From Hymenobacter glacialis (GTDB taxonomy: Bacteria > Bacteroidota > Bacteroidia > Cytophagales > Hymenobacteraceae), in contig NZ_MDZC01000061.1 of NCBI RefSeq assembly GCF_001816165.1, positions 1 through 35,512 of the forward strand: DNA of 35,512 nucleotides, written 5' to 3'. The translations under genes were made by a program, and so were the position numbers. Below are positions 7,007 through 16,106 of this stretch, one piece after another. Each line of letters begins with the position of its first letter. The first letter of the stretch is position 1. The notes under the pieces were generated by a model. That model had not been told where the DNA came from. It worked only from the letters and a program-made list of their open reading frames with translations, and made no database searches.

Positions 7007-7822
7007 TTAATATCCCTCTTCCTTGCTCGGAAACTCGCGGCTTTTTACGTCGGCCACGTAATGCTGCACGGCTTCGGTCATGATGTCGTGCAACTCGGCG
7101 TAGCGGCGCAGGAAGCGGGGCTTGAATTCCTTGGTGATGCCCAGCAGGTCGTGCACCACCAGCACCTGCCCGTCCACGTCGGGGCCGGCGCCGATGCCGA
7201 TGACGGGAATGGTGAGCTCCTCGGCCACTTGCTTGGCCAGGGTAGCGGGAATTTTTTCCAGCACCAGGCCAAAGCAGCCGATTTCCTGGAGCAGGCGGGC
7301 ATCTTCGAGTAGCTTCTGGGCTTCGGCTTCTTCTTTGGCGCGCACGCTGTAGGTGCCGAACTTGTAAATGCTTTGGGGGGTGAGGCCCAGGTGGCCCATT
7401 ACTGGAATACCGGCCGTGAGAATGCGAATGATGCTGTCCTTTACTTCGGCGCCGCCTTCAAGCTTCACGCCGTGGCCACCGCTTTCCTTCATGATGCGAA
7501 TGGCCGATTGCAGGGCCACCGACGAGTTGCCCTGGTACGAGCCAAAGGGCATGTCCACCACCACGAAGGCGCGCTTCACGGCGCGCACCACGCTTTGGGC
7601 GTGGTATATCATCTGGTCGAGGGTGATGGGTAGGGTGGTTTCGTGGCCGGCCATGACGTTGGAAGCCGAGTCGCCGACGAGCAGCACGTCGATGCCGGCA
7701 CCATCCAGAATCTGGGCCATTGAGAAGTCGTAGGCCGTGAGCATGGAGATTTTTTCCCCCCGCTCTTTCATGGCGAGCATTTGGTGGGTGGTAACGAGCT
7801 TAACTTCCTTGTGCTGGGACAT
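7007..7822 (-). CDS. panB: 3-methyl-2-oxobutanoate hydroxymethyltransferase
   Basis: PanB transfers a hydroxymethyl group from 5,10-methylenetetrahydrofolate to alpha-ketoisovalerate, giving ketopantoate for pantothenate and coenzyme A. The 271-residue TIM-barrel protein shows MLTAYD (27-32), the metal-site Asp51 in [20 protein letters not shown], Asp90 in [10 protein letters not shown], Glu122 in [13 protein letters not shown] (143-150), catalytic Glu189 in VLEKIP, and [15 protein letters not shown]. All expected residues are present. The start at 7822 ([19 protein letters not shown]) fits the family. The neighbours are not pantothenate genes, so it appears to stand alone; the palindromic repeat 3' of it may serve as its transcript end. 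Confidence 0.97.
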   Translation of the reverse strand: MSQHKEVKLVTTHQMLAMKERGEKISMLTAYDFSMAQILDGAGIDVLLVGDSASNVMAGHETTLPITLDQMIYHAQSVVRAVKRAFVVVDMPFGSYQGNSSVALQSAIRIMKESGGHGVKLEGGAEVKDSIIRILTAGIPVMGHLGLTPQSIYKFGTYSVRAKEEAEAQKLLEDARLLQEIGCFGLVLEKIPATLAKQVAEELTIPVIGIGAGPDVDGQVLVVHDLLGITKEFKPRFLRRYAELHDIMTEAVQHYVADVKSREFPSKEEGY

Positions 7823-7918
7823 AATGGGCGAGGGAGGGCAGGAATACGAGGCAATGCGCCGTTTGGCAGGGCAAAGCTGGCAACAATTTCGTTAGCCCGC
7901 ACCGCAAGGCCATAAGAA

Positions 7919-7942
7919 AGCCCCTGGCCAAGCACAGGGGCT
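7919..7942 (-). terminator. Weak terminator of the receiver-like gene
   Basis: An 8-bp stem, AGCCCCTG (7919-7926) with CAGGGGCT (7935-7942), is followed on the minus strand by TTTCTTAT. It lies about 40 nt after the stop at 7982. Confidence 0.5.
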
Positions 7943-7981
7943 ATGTAAAGTGAACAACGGATACTCCCAGACGGCGCCTGG

Positions 7982-8335
7982 TTAGGCCCCGGCGGTGGCG
8001 GCTGCTACCGGCAGGGCGGCGGCTAGCAGCTGGGCTTGCACAACCAGCAGGCCCGGCAGTTCCGCAGGGTCGGTGACGGTGAGGACTGGTATGGAAATGC
8101 CAAGGGGCACTTGCAGGGACGTGGCCAGGCCAGCACCGTCGAGGGGCCCGCGCAAGGGGCCACCCACCACTACCAGGTCGGGGTGAAGCAAGCGGGCAGC
8201 TTTCAGGGCCGCATCGCCGCGGGCTTCGGCCACGATGATTTCGTCGAGGCCAGCGGCGCGCAGGTGCCCCACCAGGGCCGCAGCACGCTGAACGTCATCA
8301 ATGGCTACTAAGACACGCAGGGGGCTGGCAGACAT
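7982..8335 (-). CDS. Receiver-like (CheY fold) protein lacking the phosphoacceptor Asp
   Basis: The 117-residue product resembles a stand-alone response-regulator receiver domain: a beta strand LRVLVAIDD with the acidic pair Asp13-Asp14, a helix AAALVGHLRAAGL, then HPDLVVVGGPLRGPLDGAGL and IPVLTVTDPAEL. In normal receivers the PDLVLLD pattern ends in the phosphorylated Asp; here the equivalent position (58) is Gly, and the distal conserved Lys is not evident. It ends in an Ala-rich stretch. It may be a pseudo-receiver acting by protein contact, or a decaying gene. The ATG at 8335 is chosen because MSASPLRVLV begins exactly with the first beta strand. No histidine kinase lies nearby. Confidence 0.65.
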   Translation of the reverse strand: MSASPLRVLVAIDDVQRAAALVGHLRAAGLDEIIVAEARGDAALKAARLLHPDLVVVGGPLRGPLDGAGLATSLQVPLGISIPVLTVTDPAELPGLLVVQAQLLAAALPVAAATAGA

Positions 8336-8485
8336 AACCGTTGGAAGAGGGGCAGGAGTACAGCCCGAAGGTCCGAACACGGACGCGCTACGTAGGGCTC
8401 TACCAGCCCAACAGCGTGCCGGGCCCGCCCAAATAAAGCCTGCTCCGTGCGAACGGAAACCCGGCTCAATGTTGCCCCGGCCACT

Positions 8486-11400
8486 CTACTGGAACTGAAC
8501 CTGGCGGTTGCGGTTGAGCTTGAGGTCCTGCAGCAGGCTGCTCTTGGCCGCGATGGTGAAGTTGTAGCCCTTCAGCTGGCCAAAGGGTATCCAGCTGCCC
8601 ACAATCTGCCAGCAGTGCAGGTCTCGGAAAAAGGCCAGGGTGGGGTAGGTAATGGCGTTTTGGGTGATGTCGTAGCCCAGGTTGTAGGTGAAGCGCAGGT
8701 TTTCGGTCAGCTTCACCGAGCCGTCGACGCGCACGGTGTTCAGGGCCAGAATGGGCGGGCGGGTCTGGCCTTTGCGCAGCGGAATGGGGGCGGTGGTGTA
8801 GCCGGCCGCGTAGGTCATGTTCAACTCCCAGGGAATGTCAAAATTCACGTAGTCGGCGTAGTAGTTGGGCTGGCCCACCGTGCCCAGGGTGGGGTCGTTG
8901 GTGGGCGCTACCGTGCGGGGAATGGCGCTTTTGCGCTCGCCGTTGGCGGGGTTGAAGGCGTAGGTGGCCCCGAAGCTGGCCGAAGCCAGGCGCAGCAGCT
9001 TGCGCGGGTCGGACTCAAAGAGGAACTTGTTGATGGCCCGGCCCTCGCTGTCGCGCTGGTAAGGCTCAAAGCTGGCCGTGCTGTTCAAATTCAGCTTCCG
9101 GGCCACCTGGGTGCGGAAGTTGACGTTGATGGGCTGCAGCTGAAAGGCGGTGTCGGCGAAGTTGTAGCTGGTGGTGAAATCCAGGCCATCAATAAGGCTG
9201 GATTTGCGGAACGTATCGGTGCCGGTGGTGTCCTTGTCGTTGCGCACCTTCATTTCCACCGCGTTCTGAAAGGTGAAGGAAACCACGCTCTGCCGGTTGC
9301 CCCCCGGCGCGCCGTACAGGAAGTTGCTGTAGCTCTCGAACGGGTAGAGGCTGCGCCCGGCGCGGTCCCGGGTGGGCACCTGCACCCCAAACTGGTTGGT
9401 GAGGCCGAACAGGTCCGGCTGCGGAAACACGCTGCGCCGGTCCGCCAGGTTGGGTGCAAAGCTGTAGGAAAGGCTGGGCGTGGCCTTGTGCCGCAGCGCC
9501 TGAATTTTGCGAGTGCCCTTGCGCACAATGGTGCCGTAAAAGGTGGTGTTCAGGCTGGCCTGCGCCGAGTAGTTGTTGATGCGGTTGAAGCCGTAGGTGG
9601 TGTCGATGCGCACGGCCTGGGCCGTGGGGCTGAAGCGGTAGTCGAGCCGCTGGCCATACCACACTTCGCCGTAGCTCACGGAGGGCGTGAACTGGAAGTG
9701 CTGGGCAATGGGGTAGGAGCCCAGGCCGATGCCGAAGGTGTGCTGCAGGCCGTTGCGGCCGCCGAGCAGCAGCTGGCCCAGGTTCTTCACATCGAGCGGA
9801 ATGCGGGTGGGCACGGTGGTGCCGCCCAGCAGGGGCAGGCCGTTGGCCAGTGCACGCGGGGCCTGCACGTTGGTCACTTCGTTGCGGCCCGTCAGGTTGT
9901 AGCTCACCGTGAACTGCTCGTACACCTTGCCCAGCTTGGAGGCCCCCGGCTCGATGCCGAACCACTGATAGGGGAACTGCCGGGCCACGCCCAGGCTCAC
10001 GTCGGGCAGCGTGAAGGTCATGGTGCCGTCGGCGCCCTGGCTCTGGCTCAGGCGCAGGTCGTAGTTCACGGGCGAATTGCGAATCTGCTTGGAGTAGCTA
10101 ATGCTGGAGTTAAACTGCGTGGCCAGGTAGCGGCGCGCATCGAGGCTATTCACCTTGTTGAAGGTGCTGGAGCCCGCGTTCACGCTGGCCGAGAAGCGGC
10201 CGCCGCCCGGCTTGGGCACGGGCGTATGGTTCCAGGTAATCCAGTAGGTGTTGGCCGACGGCGGCTGAATGTAGACCGGGCTGGTGGTGAGGGCATCGGT
10301 GGCCAGAATCTGGGTGCCGGGCCGGGTGGAGTAGCGCAGGTTGAAATTGCCCTGAAACGTGTAGCGCTTGAGGTAAGACACGTCGGCGGTACCGCCCCAG
10401 CCGCCGAAGGTCTGAGCGTTGCCAGCGTAGATATCCCCCGTAAGCCGCACGCCGATGTAGTCGTTGGGCGCAAAGTAGTAGCCGCCATTGGTCAGGAAAT
10501 AACCGCGGTCGGCGGCCTGCCCAAAGGTGGGGATGATGACGCCCGAGCCCCGGCTCTTGCTGGGCGTGGGGAAGAAGCCAAACAGGAAGCCCAGCGGCGT
10601 GGGCACGTCGCCAACCACCAGGTTAAAGGGGCCTGTCACCACCTTGTCGCCCGGAATCACCTTCATGTTCCTGGCCTGGATGTAGAAGTGCGGGTGTTCC
10701 AGGTTGCAGGTGGTGTAGCGCCCCACCAGGCCGTTGATGGTGCCATCGGGCAGCCGCTTGATGACGGACGCACTCACGTAGCCTTCGCCTTGGGTGGTCA
10801 CGGCATCGCTCACGCGGGCCTTTTTGGTTTTAAAGTTGTAGGCAATGTTGGTGGCCGTGTACAGGCCGGCTTTGTCCTTGAGCACAGGCCGGTCTTCCAG
10901 GCGGTTGGTCAGGGTGTCGCGCCGGCCGTCGGCGGTCATGGTATTTTTGCCATAGTCCACGGTGATGACGGCCGCCGTTAGGTCGGTGTCGCCGTAGTCC
11001 ACGCTGGCCTTGTTGTAGAGCCGCGCCACTTTCCGGGTCACGTCGAACTGGATGGAGTCCTTGGCCGTGTACTTAATGGTGGTTTCAATCTGGCCACGGC
11101 GCCGGGCCGCAATCTGCAGCGAGTCGCCGCTACGAACCACGCCGTTTACCGGAGTGGTGGTGTCGGTGGTGGGAGTGAGGCCGGGCCGCCGGGCGGTGCC
11201 GCCAGGCGTGAGGGTATCGGGCACGGCCTTGTTGGACGTGCCGGGTACCAGGGGCTTGCCGGTGTTGCGCACGCCGGGCGGCGGCGGCCCCACGGGGTCG
11301 CGCGGGTCGGGCGAGATGTAGCGCACCGGCGGGGTGGGTGCGCTGCCGGGGCGCTGGCCGGGCTGGGGGCGGGCGGGGGCCGCCTTCTTGGGCGGAGTCA

Positions 11401-11572
11401 CCTGCGCGTTGGGCGACGGGGTGGCAGGCGTGGCCAGAATGGCTTTCGTACGGGCTTTGCGCTCCTGCACTTTTACTGCCTTTTTGGGCTTTGGCTTGGG
11501 TTTGGGCTGGCCCGGTGCTACCGTTTGGGCTCCGGCCGAACCGGCGAGGGCCAGCAGGAGCAAAAACGCCAT
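8486..11572 (-). CDS. lptD: LPS-assembly protein LptD (Bacteroidota type)
   Basis: LptD is the outer-membrane beta-barrel that inserts lipopolysaccharide into the outer leaflet. From the ATG at 11572 the 1028-residue product begins with a hydrophobic signal peptide (MAFLLLLALAGSAGAQ). About 140 residues of Pro/Lys/Thr-rich linker follow. Next is an OstA-like domain (AKDSIQFDVTRKVARLYNKA, then TDLTAAVITVDY and RDTLTNRLEDRPVLK), and then a long region of alternating barrel strands with many Tyr and Asn. The segment YTTCNLEHPHFYIQARNMK is typical of the family. The longer frame to 11761 is rejected because the promoter element at 11706-11713 lies inside it; a TTG start slightly upstream is possible. 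It diverges from the amidase gene. Confidence 0.88.
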   Translation of the reverse strand: MAFLLLLALAGSAGAQTVAPGQPKPKPKPKKAVKVQERKARTKAILATPATPSPNAQVTPPKKAAPARPQPGQRPGSAPTPPVRYISPDPRDPVGPPPPGVRNTGKPLVPGTSNKAVPDTLTPGGTARRPGLTPTTDTTTPVNGVVRSGDSLQIAARRRGQIETTIKYTAKDSIQFDVTRKVARLYNKASVDYGDTDLTAAVITVDYGKNTMTADGRRDTLTNRLEDRPVLKDKAGLYTATNIAYNFKTKKARVSDAVTTQGEGYVSASVIKRLPDGTINGLVGRYTTCNLEHPHFYIQARNMKVIPGDKVVTGPFNLVVGDVPTPLGFLFGFFPTPSKSRGSGVIIPTFGQAADRGYFLTNGGYYFAPNDYIGVRLTGDIYAGNAQTFGGWGGTADVSYLKRYTFQGNFNLRYSTRPGTQILATDALTTSPVYIQPPSANTYWITWNHTPVPKPGGGRFSASVNAGSSTFNKVNSLDARRYLATQFNSSISYSKQIRNSPVNYDLRLSQSQGADGTMTFTLPDVSLGVARQFPYQWFGIEPGASKLGKVYEQFTVSYNLTGRNEVTNVQAPRALANGLPLLGGTTVPTRIPLDVKNLGQLLLGGRNGLQHTFGIGLGSYPIAQHFQFTPSVSYGEVWYGQRLDYRFSPTAQAVRIDTTYGFNRINNYSAQASLNTTFYGTIVRKGTRKIQALRHKATPSLSYSFAPNLADRRSVFPQPDLFGLTNQFGVQVPTRDRAGRSLYPFESYSNFLYGAPGGNRQSVVSFTFQNAVEMKVRNDKDTTGTDTFRKSSLIDGLDFTTSYNFADTAFQLQPINVNFRTQVARKLNLNSTASFEPYQRDSEGRAINKFLFESDPRKLLRLASASFGATYAFNPANGERKSAIPRTVAPTNDPTLGTVGQPNYYADYVNFDIPWELNMTYAAGYTTAPIPLRKGQTRPPILALNTVRVDGSVKLTENLRFTYNLGYDITQNAITYPTLAFFRDLHCWQIVGSWIPFGQLKGYNFTIAAKSSLLQDLKLNRNRQVQFQ

Positions 11573-11688
11573 TCCCGGCAAGCCCAGGCGGGCCCCGGCC
11601 GGGGCCGGGCGGCGCTGCCCAGGCCAAAAACCGGCGTTAAAACAAGGGCCAAACCGAACAGGCAAAGTATGGTAGCGTTTAAATCGTT

Positions 11689-11696
11689 TACTTTTG
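11689..11696 (+). promoter_or_regulatory. -7 element of the amidase promoter
   Basis: TACTTTTG (exact TAnnTTTG) on the plus strand, about 48 nt before the GTG start at 11745. It lies 9 nt from the opposing lptD element. Confidence 0.5.
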
Positions 11697-11705
11697 GGGC
11701 TTCTA

Positions 11706-11713
11706 CAAAGGTA
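11706..11713 (-). promoter_or_regulatory. -7 element of the lptD promoter
   Basis: TACCTTTG (exact TAnnTTTG) on the minus strand. A TTG about 20 nt further upstream could be the -33 element. It excludes LptD start codons beyond about 11700. Confidence 0.6.
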
Positions 11714-11744
11714 GCAGGTCGCTACCACCCCTTCAACGAACGCC

Positions 11745-12593
11745 GTGCGGATTATTGTCAACCTGGCCAGTGCTGCCCTGCTTTTGCTGGGCGCGGGCAG
11801 CGGAGAGTGGAAAGCGGAAGCCCAAACCCCGGCCGATTCTACGAGTGCCGCTCCCGATTCCGCGCTTATGGCTACCGGCTTGCCCTACCGTTACCGGCTG
11901 CGCACCGTGGTGCTCGATGCCGGCCACGGCGGCAAAGACCGGGGCTGCGCCGGTGTCTCGGCCCGCGAGGCCGACGTGGCCCTGAAGCTGGTGCTGGCCC
12001 TGGGCCAACAGATTCAGGAAAACATGCCGGAGGTAAAGGTTATTTACACCCGCAAAACCAACGTGTTTATTGAGCTGGACGAGCGCGCCGCCATTGCCAA
12101 CCGCAACAAGGCCGACCTCTTCATCTCCATTCACTGCAACGCCGGCCCCAGCCAGAGCCACGGCGCCGAAGTGTGGACCATGGGCTTGCACAAGTCCACG
12201 GCCAACCTGGGCGTGGCCCAGCGCGAAAACTCGGTTATTTTGCAGGAAAAGGACTACCAGAAGCGCTACAACGGCTTCGACCCAAGCTCTCCCCAAAGCC
12301 ACATCCTGTTCTCGCTGTTTCAGTCGGCCTACATCACCAACAGCCTGCGCTTTGCTCAGCAGGTAGACCGGCAGCTGCGCACCACCGTGAAACGGCCCAG
12401 CCGGGGCGTGAAACAAGCCGGGTTTCTGGTGCTTTGGAAGTCCACCATGCCAGCCGTGCTCATCGAGTCGGGCTTCCTTACCAACCCCGCCGAAGAGCGG
12501 TACCTCAACGACAAAGCTAATCAGTCGTATATGGCAGCGGGAATTTACCGCGCCTTCCGCGAGTACAAACGCGAACTGGAAGGCGGCTCCTGA
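11745..12593 (+). CDS. N-acetylmuramoyl-L-alanine amidase (Amidase_3)
   Basis: This zinc amidase cleaves the bond between N-acetylmuramic acid and L-Ala in peptidoglycan, usually during cell separation. The 282-residue protein starts with GTG and a signal peptide (MRIIVNLASAALLLLGAGSG). The catalytic domain begins near residue 52: zinc ligands His61 (VVLDAGHGG), Glu75 (SAREADVALKL) and His130 (FISIHCNA), and catalytic Glu241 (VLIESGFLTNPAEERYL). The LEKD-type insertion 150-200 resembles the autoinhibitory helix region of AmiC-like enzymes, but this is inferred. The gene is divergent from lptD and 118 nt upstream of the MCE protein, so all three form an envelope-biogenesis locus. Confidence 0.93.
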   Translation: MRIIVNLASAALLLLGAGSGEWKAEAQTPADSTSAAPDSALMATGLPYRYRLRTVVLDAGHGGKDRGCAGVSAREADVALKLVLALGQQIQENMPEVKVIYTRKTNVFIELDERAAIANRNKADLFISIHCNAGPSQSHGAEVWTMGLHKSTANLGVAQRENSVILQEKDYQKRYNGFDPSSPQSHILFSLFQSAYITNSLRFAQQVDRQLRTTVKRPSRGVKQAGFLVLWKSTMPAVLIESGFLTNPAEERYLNDKANQSYMAAGIYRAFREYKRELEGGS

Positions 12594-12711
12594 TTAAGGG
12601 CGCTGGAGGCACTGCCAAGGCCGGATTCAATCTCTGGAAGCAGTTCTCACGTACCCTGTTTATGAACCGGTGCTATTGCCGCGCCCATCCACCCATTCAC
12701 CCTCGCCACTC

Positions 12712-13722
12712 GTGTCAAAAGAAATAAAAGTGGGGCTACTTGCCCTCGTAGCCATTGCCGCACTCATTTTCGGCTACAACTTCCTGCGGGGCAGCAATAT
12801 TCTTTCATCTGACCGTACGTTTTACGCCACCTACCCCGACGTAGACGGCCTAAACGTGGGCGCAGCCGTTATTCTGAACGGCATTAAAGTGGGGCAGGTG
12901 AAGAAAATGGAGCTGATGCCCGAGAAAGGCAATGCCGTACGGGCGTCGCTGGAGCTGGGAAAAGACATCGTCCTCGGCGACTCTACCGTGGCCAGCCTGG
13001 GCGGTTCGCTGCTGGGCTCCAAAACCATTACCCTGAGCTTGGGCCGCAACAATAAGGTATACTCCGGCGGCGAAGAGTTGAAGACCGAGTCCTCGGCAGG
13101 CATTGCAGGCATGGCCACGGCCCTACAGGCCCGCGCCCTGCCCGTGCTCAGCAGCCTGGATTCCACGCTGCGCCACGTGAACAGCATCATCAACAAAGAC
13201 GCCGAAACCAACATTCAGAGCACGCTGCTCGGTGCCCGCGCCAGCACCGAGGCCCTGCAGAAGCTCATCATCGACAACCAGGCCAACATCAACCAGATTA
13301 CCCGCAACCTGGCCCAGATGACCTCCGCCCTGAACCAGACCACGGGCAAGCTCGACCGCATCGCCGTGAACTTCTCGCAGCTGTCGGATTCGCTGAAGCA
13401 GGCGCCGGTGGGCTCGGCGGTGCGCCGCCTGGATGCCACCATGGCCGAGGCCCAGACCACCGTGGCCAGCCTCAACCGGGCCCTCAACGACCAGAAAGGC
13501 TCCATGGGCAAGCTTATAAACGACACCCTGCTGTATAACAACCTGAACGCGACCGCGGCCAGCTCCAACGCCCTCATCACCGATTTCAAAACCAATCCCA
13601 AGCGCTACGTGCACTTCTCGGTGTTTGGTGGCGGCAGCAAAAAGAAAACCGAAGTGGAAACCACCACCACCAAGCCCAACGGCACCGTTATAGATAAAGA
13701 AGTGAAGACCACCGTGAAGTAA
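12712..13722 (+). CDS. MlaD/MCE-family lipid-transport protein
   Basis: MCE proteins bind lipids in the periplasm and pass them between inner and outer membranes with an ABC transporter. The 336-residue protein has a short cytoplasmic N-terminus (MSKEIKVG), one transmembrane helix (LLALVAIAALIFGYNFL) and the MCE domain. The domain contains TFYATYPDVDGLNVGAAVIL, NGIKVGQVKKMEL and the GGSLLGSKTITL strand. A long helical region follows (about 130-290) with repeated Asn/Gln/Leu heptads. I take the GTG at 12712 as the start because Bacteroidota MCE proteins begin with SKEIKVG; the GTG at 12670 only adds Pro/Ser-rich residues. It probably shares a transcript with the amidase. The permease and ATPase partners are not in this window. 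Confidence 0.88.
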   Translation: MSKEIKVGLLALVAIAALIFGYNFLRGSNILSSDRTFYATYPDVDGLNVGAAVILNGIKVGQVKKMELMPEKGNAVRASLELGKDIVLGDSTVASLGGSLLGSKTITLSLGRNNKVYSGGEELKTESSAGIAGMATALQARALPVLSSLDSTLRHVNSIINKDAETNIQSTLLGARASTEALQKLIIDNQANINQITRNLAQMTSALNQTTGKLDRIAVNFSQLSDSLKQAPVGSAVRRLDATMAEAQTTVASLNRALNDQKGSMGKLINDTLLYNNLNATAASSNALITDFKTNPKRYVHFSVFGGGSKKKTEVETTTTKPNGTVIDKEVKTTVK

Positions 13723-13781
13723 AACCGGGCCTTGGCTCGTTCACCGCTTGGCCAGTAAAGTCCAAACCAGTAGCGCCAACG

Positions 13782-13808
13782 ATTGAACCCGCCGAGGCTG
13801 TACCTTTG
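13782..13808 (+). promoter_or_regulatory. Promoter of the acyl-CoA carboxylase beta gene
   Basis: ATTG at 13782-13785 and TACCTTTG at 13801-13808 (exact TAnnTTTG) are separated by 15 nt. The predicted start of transcription, about 7 nt downstream, falls inside the hairpin at 13809-13834. Confidence 0.6.
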
Positions 13809-13834
13809 AAATCCGCCTCCGGGCGGATTTTTTT
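13809..13834 (+). terminator. Terminator of the amidase-MCE unit
   Basis: AAATCCGCC (13809-13817) pairs with GGCGGATTT (13822-13830) around a 4-nt loop, followed by a T run. It lies 86 nt after the MCE stop and directly abuts the next gene's -7 element. Confidence 0.75.
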
Positions 13835-13871
13835 GTGCTCCATCTCCCAAAATCCCACCACTGCCTTTCTT

Positions 13872-15500
<1,629 letters not shown>

Positions 15501-15522
15501 TTAGGTTGAAATCAAAGTCAAT

Positions 15523-15939
15523 ATGAAGCTTCAGCATCTTGTGATAACAGCTGTACTTGGACTCAATGCTACCAGTTCATTCGGACAGGTTGTTCAACTT
15601 GCGGATGCGGAAATTGATAACGCGGGCCCGTCTAAACTGATTTTTGCAACGCTGACTAATGGCAGGTGTGAAGAAGCAGACCAATTAGCTGATAAGGATA
15701 TTGCCGATGGAATGCCTTTCCTGTGCTTGTTTGGCAGTATTGCGCCAACCGCAATGATGCCCTCCGACTTTTAATTCGAGAAGAAATTTCAGGTTCGTTA
15801 TTACGAATACGGCTGTTCGCCTGCTGATGACGTGTGCATGGTTGCCTACAATAGTCGTGTATTTACTTATTTATCGGATAAGTATGGCACCCGATTGATG
15901 AAGTTTGTTAGGGAAAATGTGGTCGGGCTTAAGGAGTGA
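15523..15939 (+). pseudogene. Secreted-protein gene interrupted by an in-frame TAA
   Basis: The first 83 codons encode a signal peptide (MKLQHLVITAVLGLNATSSF, cut near GQ) and the start of a small secreted protein of unknown function. TAA at 15772-15774 stops it after PSDF, yet the same frame continues for 54 more coding-like codons, starting FEKKFQVRYYEYG and ending VRENVVGLKE, up to TGA at 15937-15939. The continuation looks protein-like (aromatic and charged residues, VFTYLSDKYGTRLMKFVRE). The simplest reading is a single nonsense change in a 138-codon gene, for example from TAC or TAT. It follows the carboxylase gene by 22 nt and has lower GC than its neighbours. A base-call error or readthrough are alternatives. 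Confidence 0.75.
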
Positions 15940-16073
15940 AAAAAAAGGCGCTAGTATCATTCCAATCATACTTTATAAGCATCCTTTACCTCCCGTCTAC
16001 TCACCACGGCGCTGGCAAAACCAACGTCGCTTACGCCTCGCTGCGCTACTTGTTAGGCAATAGCTCCAGTTGC

Positions 16074-16081
16074 TACTTTTG
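16074..16081 (+). promoter_or_regulatory. -7 element of the J-domain gene promoter
   Basis: TACTTTTG (exact TAnnTTTG) 25 nt before the ATG at 16107; a TTG at 16050-16052 is a possible -33 element with a somewhat long spacer. Confidence 0.5.
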
Positions 16082-16106
16082 CCGCCTACCTGATTTTGTA
16101 ACCCCA

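Noticed and set aside
8447..10981. Long plus-strand open frame of 844 codons opposite lptD
   Set aside because: It is rich in Gly, Ala, His, Val and Arg, has no domain, and mirrors the lptD coding sequence; a frame of this length is expected in GC-rich DNA opposite a real gene.
11573..11761. Upstream extension of the LptD frame
   Set aside because: The extra 63 residues precede the signal peptide and contain the lptD promoter element, so they cannot be translated from that transcript.
12670..12711. Earlier GTG start for the MCE protein
   Set aside because: It adds 14 residues rich in Pro and Ser ahead of the usual SKEIKVG start of Bacteroidota MCE proteins.
13809..13834. Hairpin before the carboxyltransferase as a leader attenuator
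   Set aside because: The predicted transcript start lies inside the stem, so the leader would lack one arm; it fits better as the terminator of the upstream unit.
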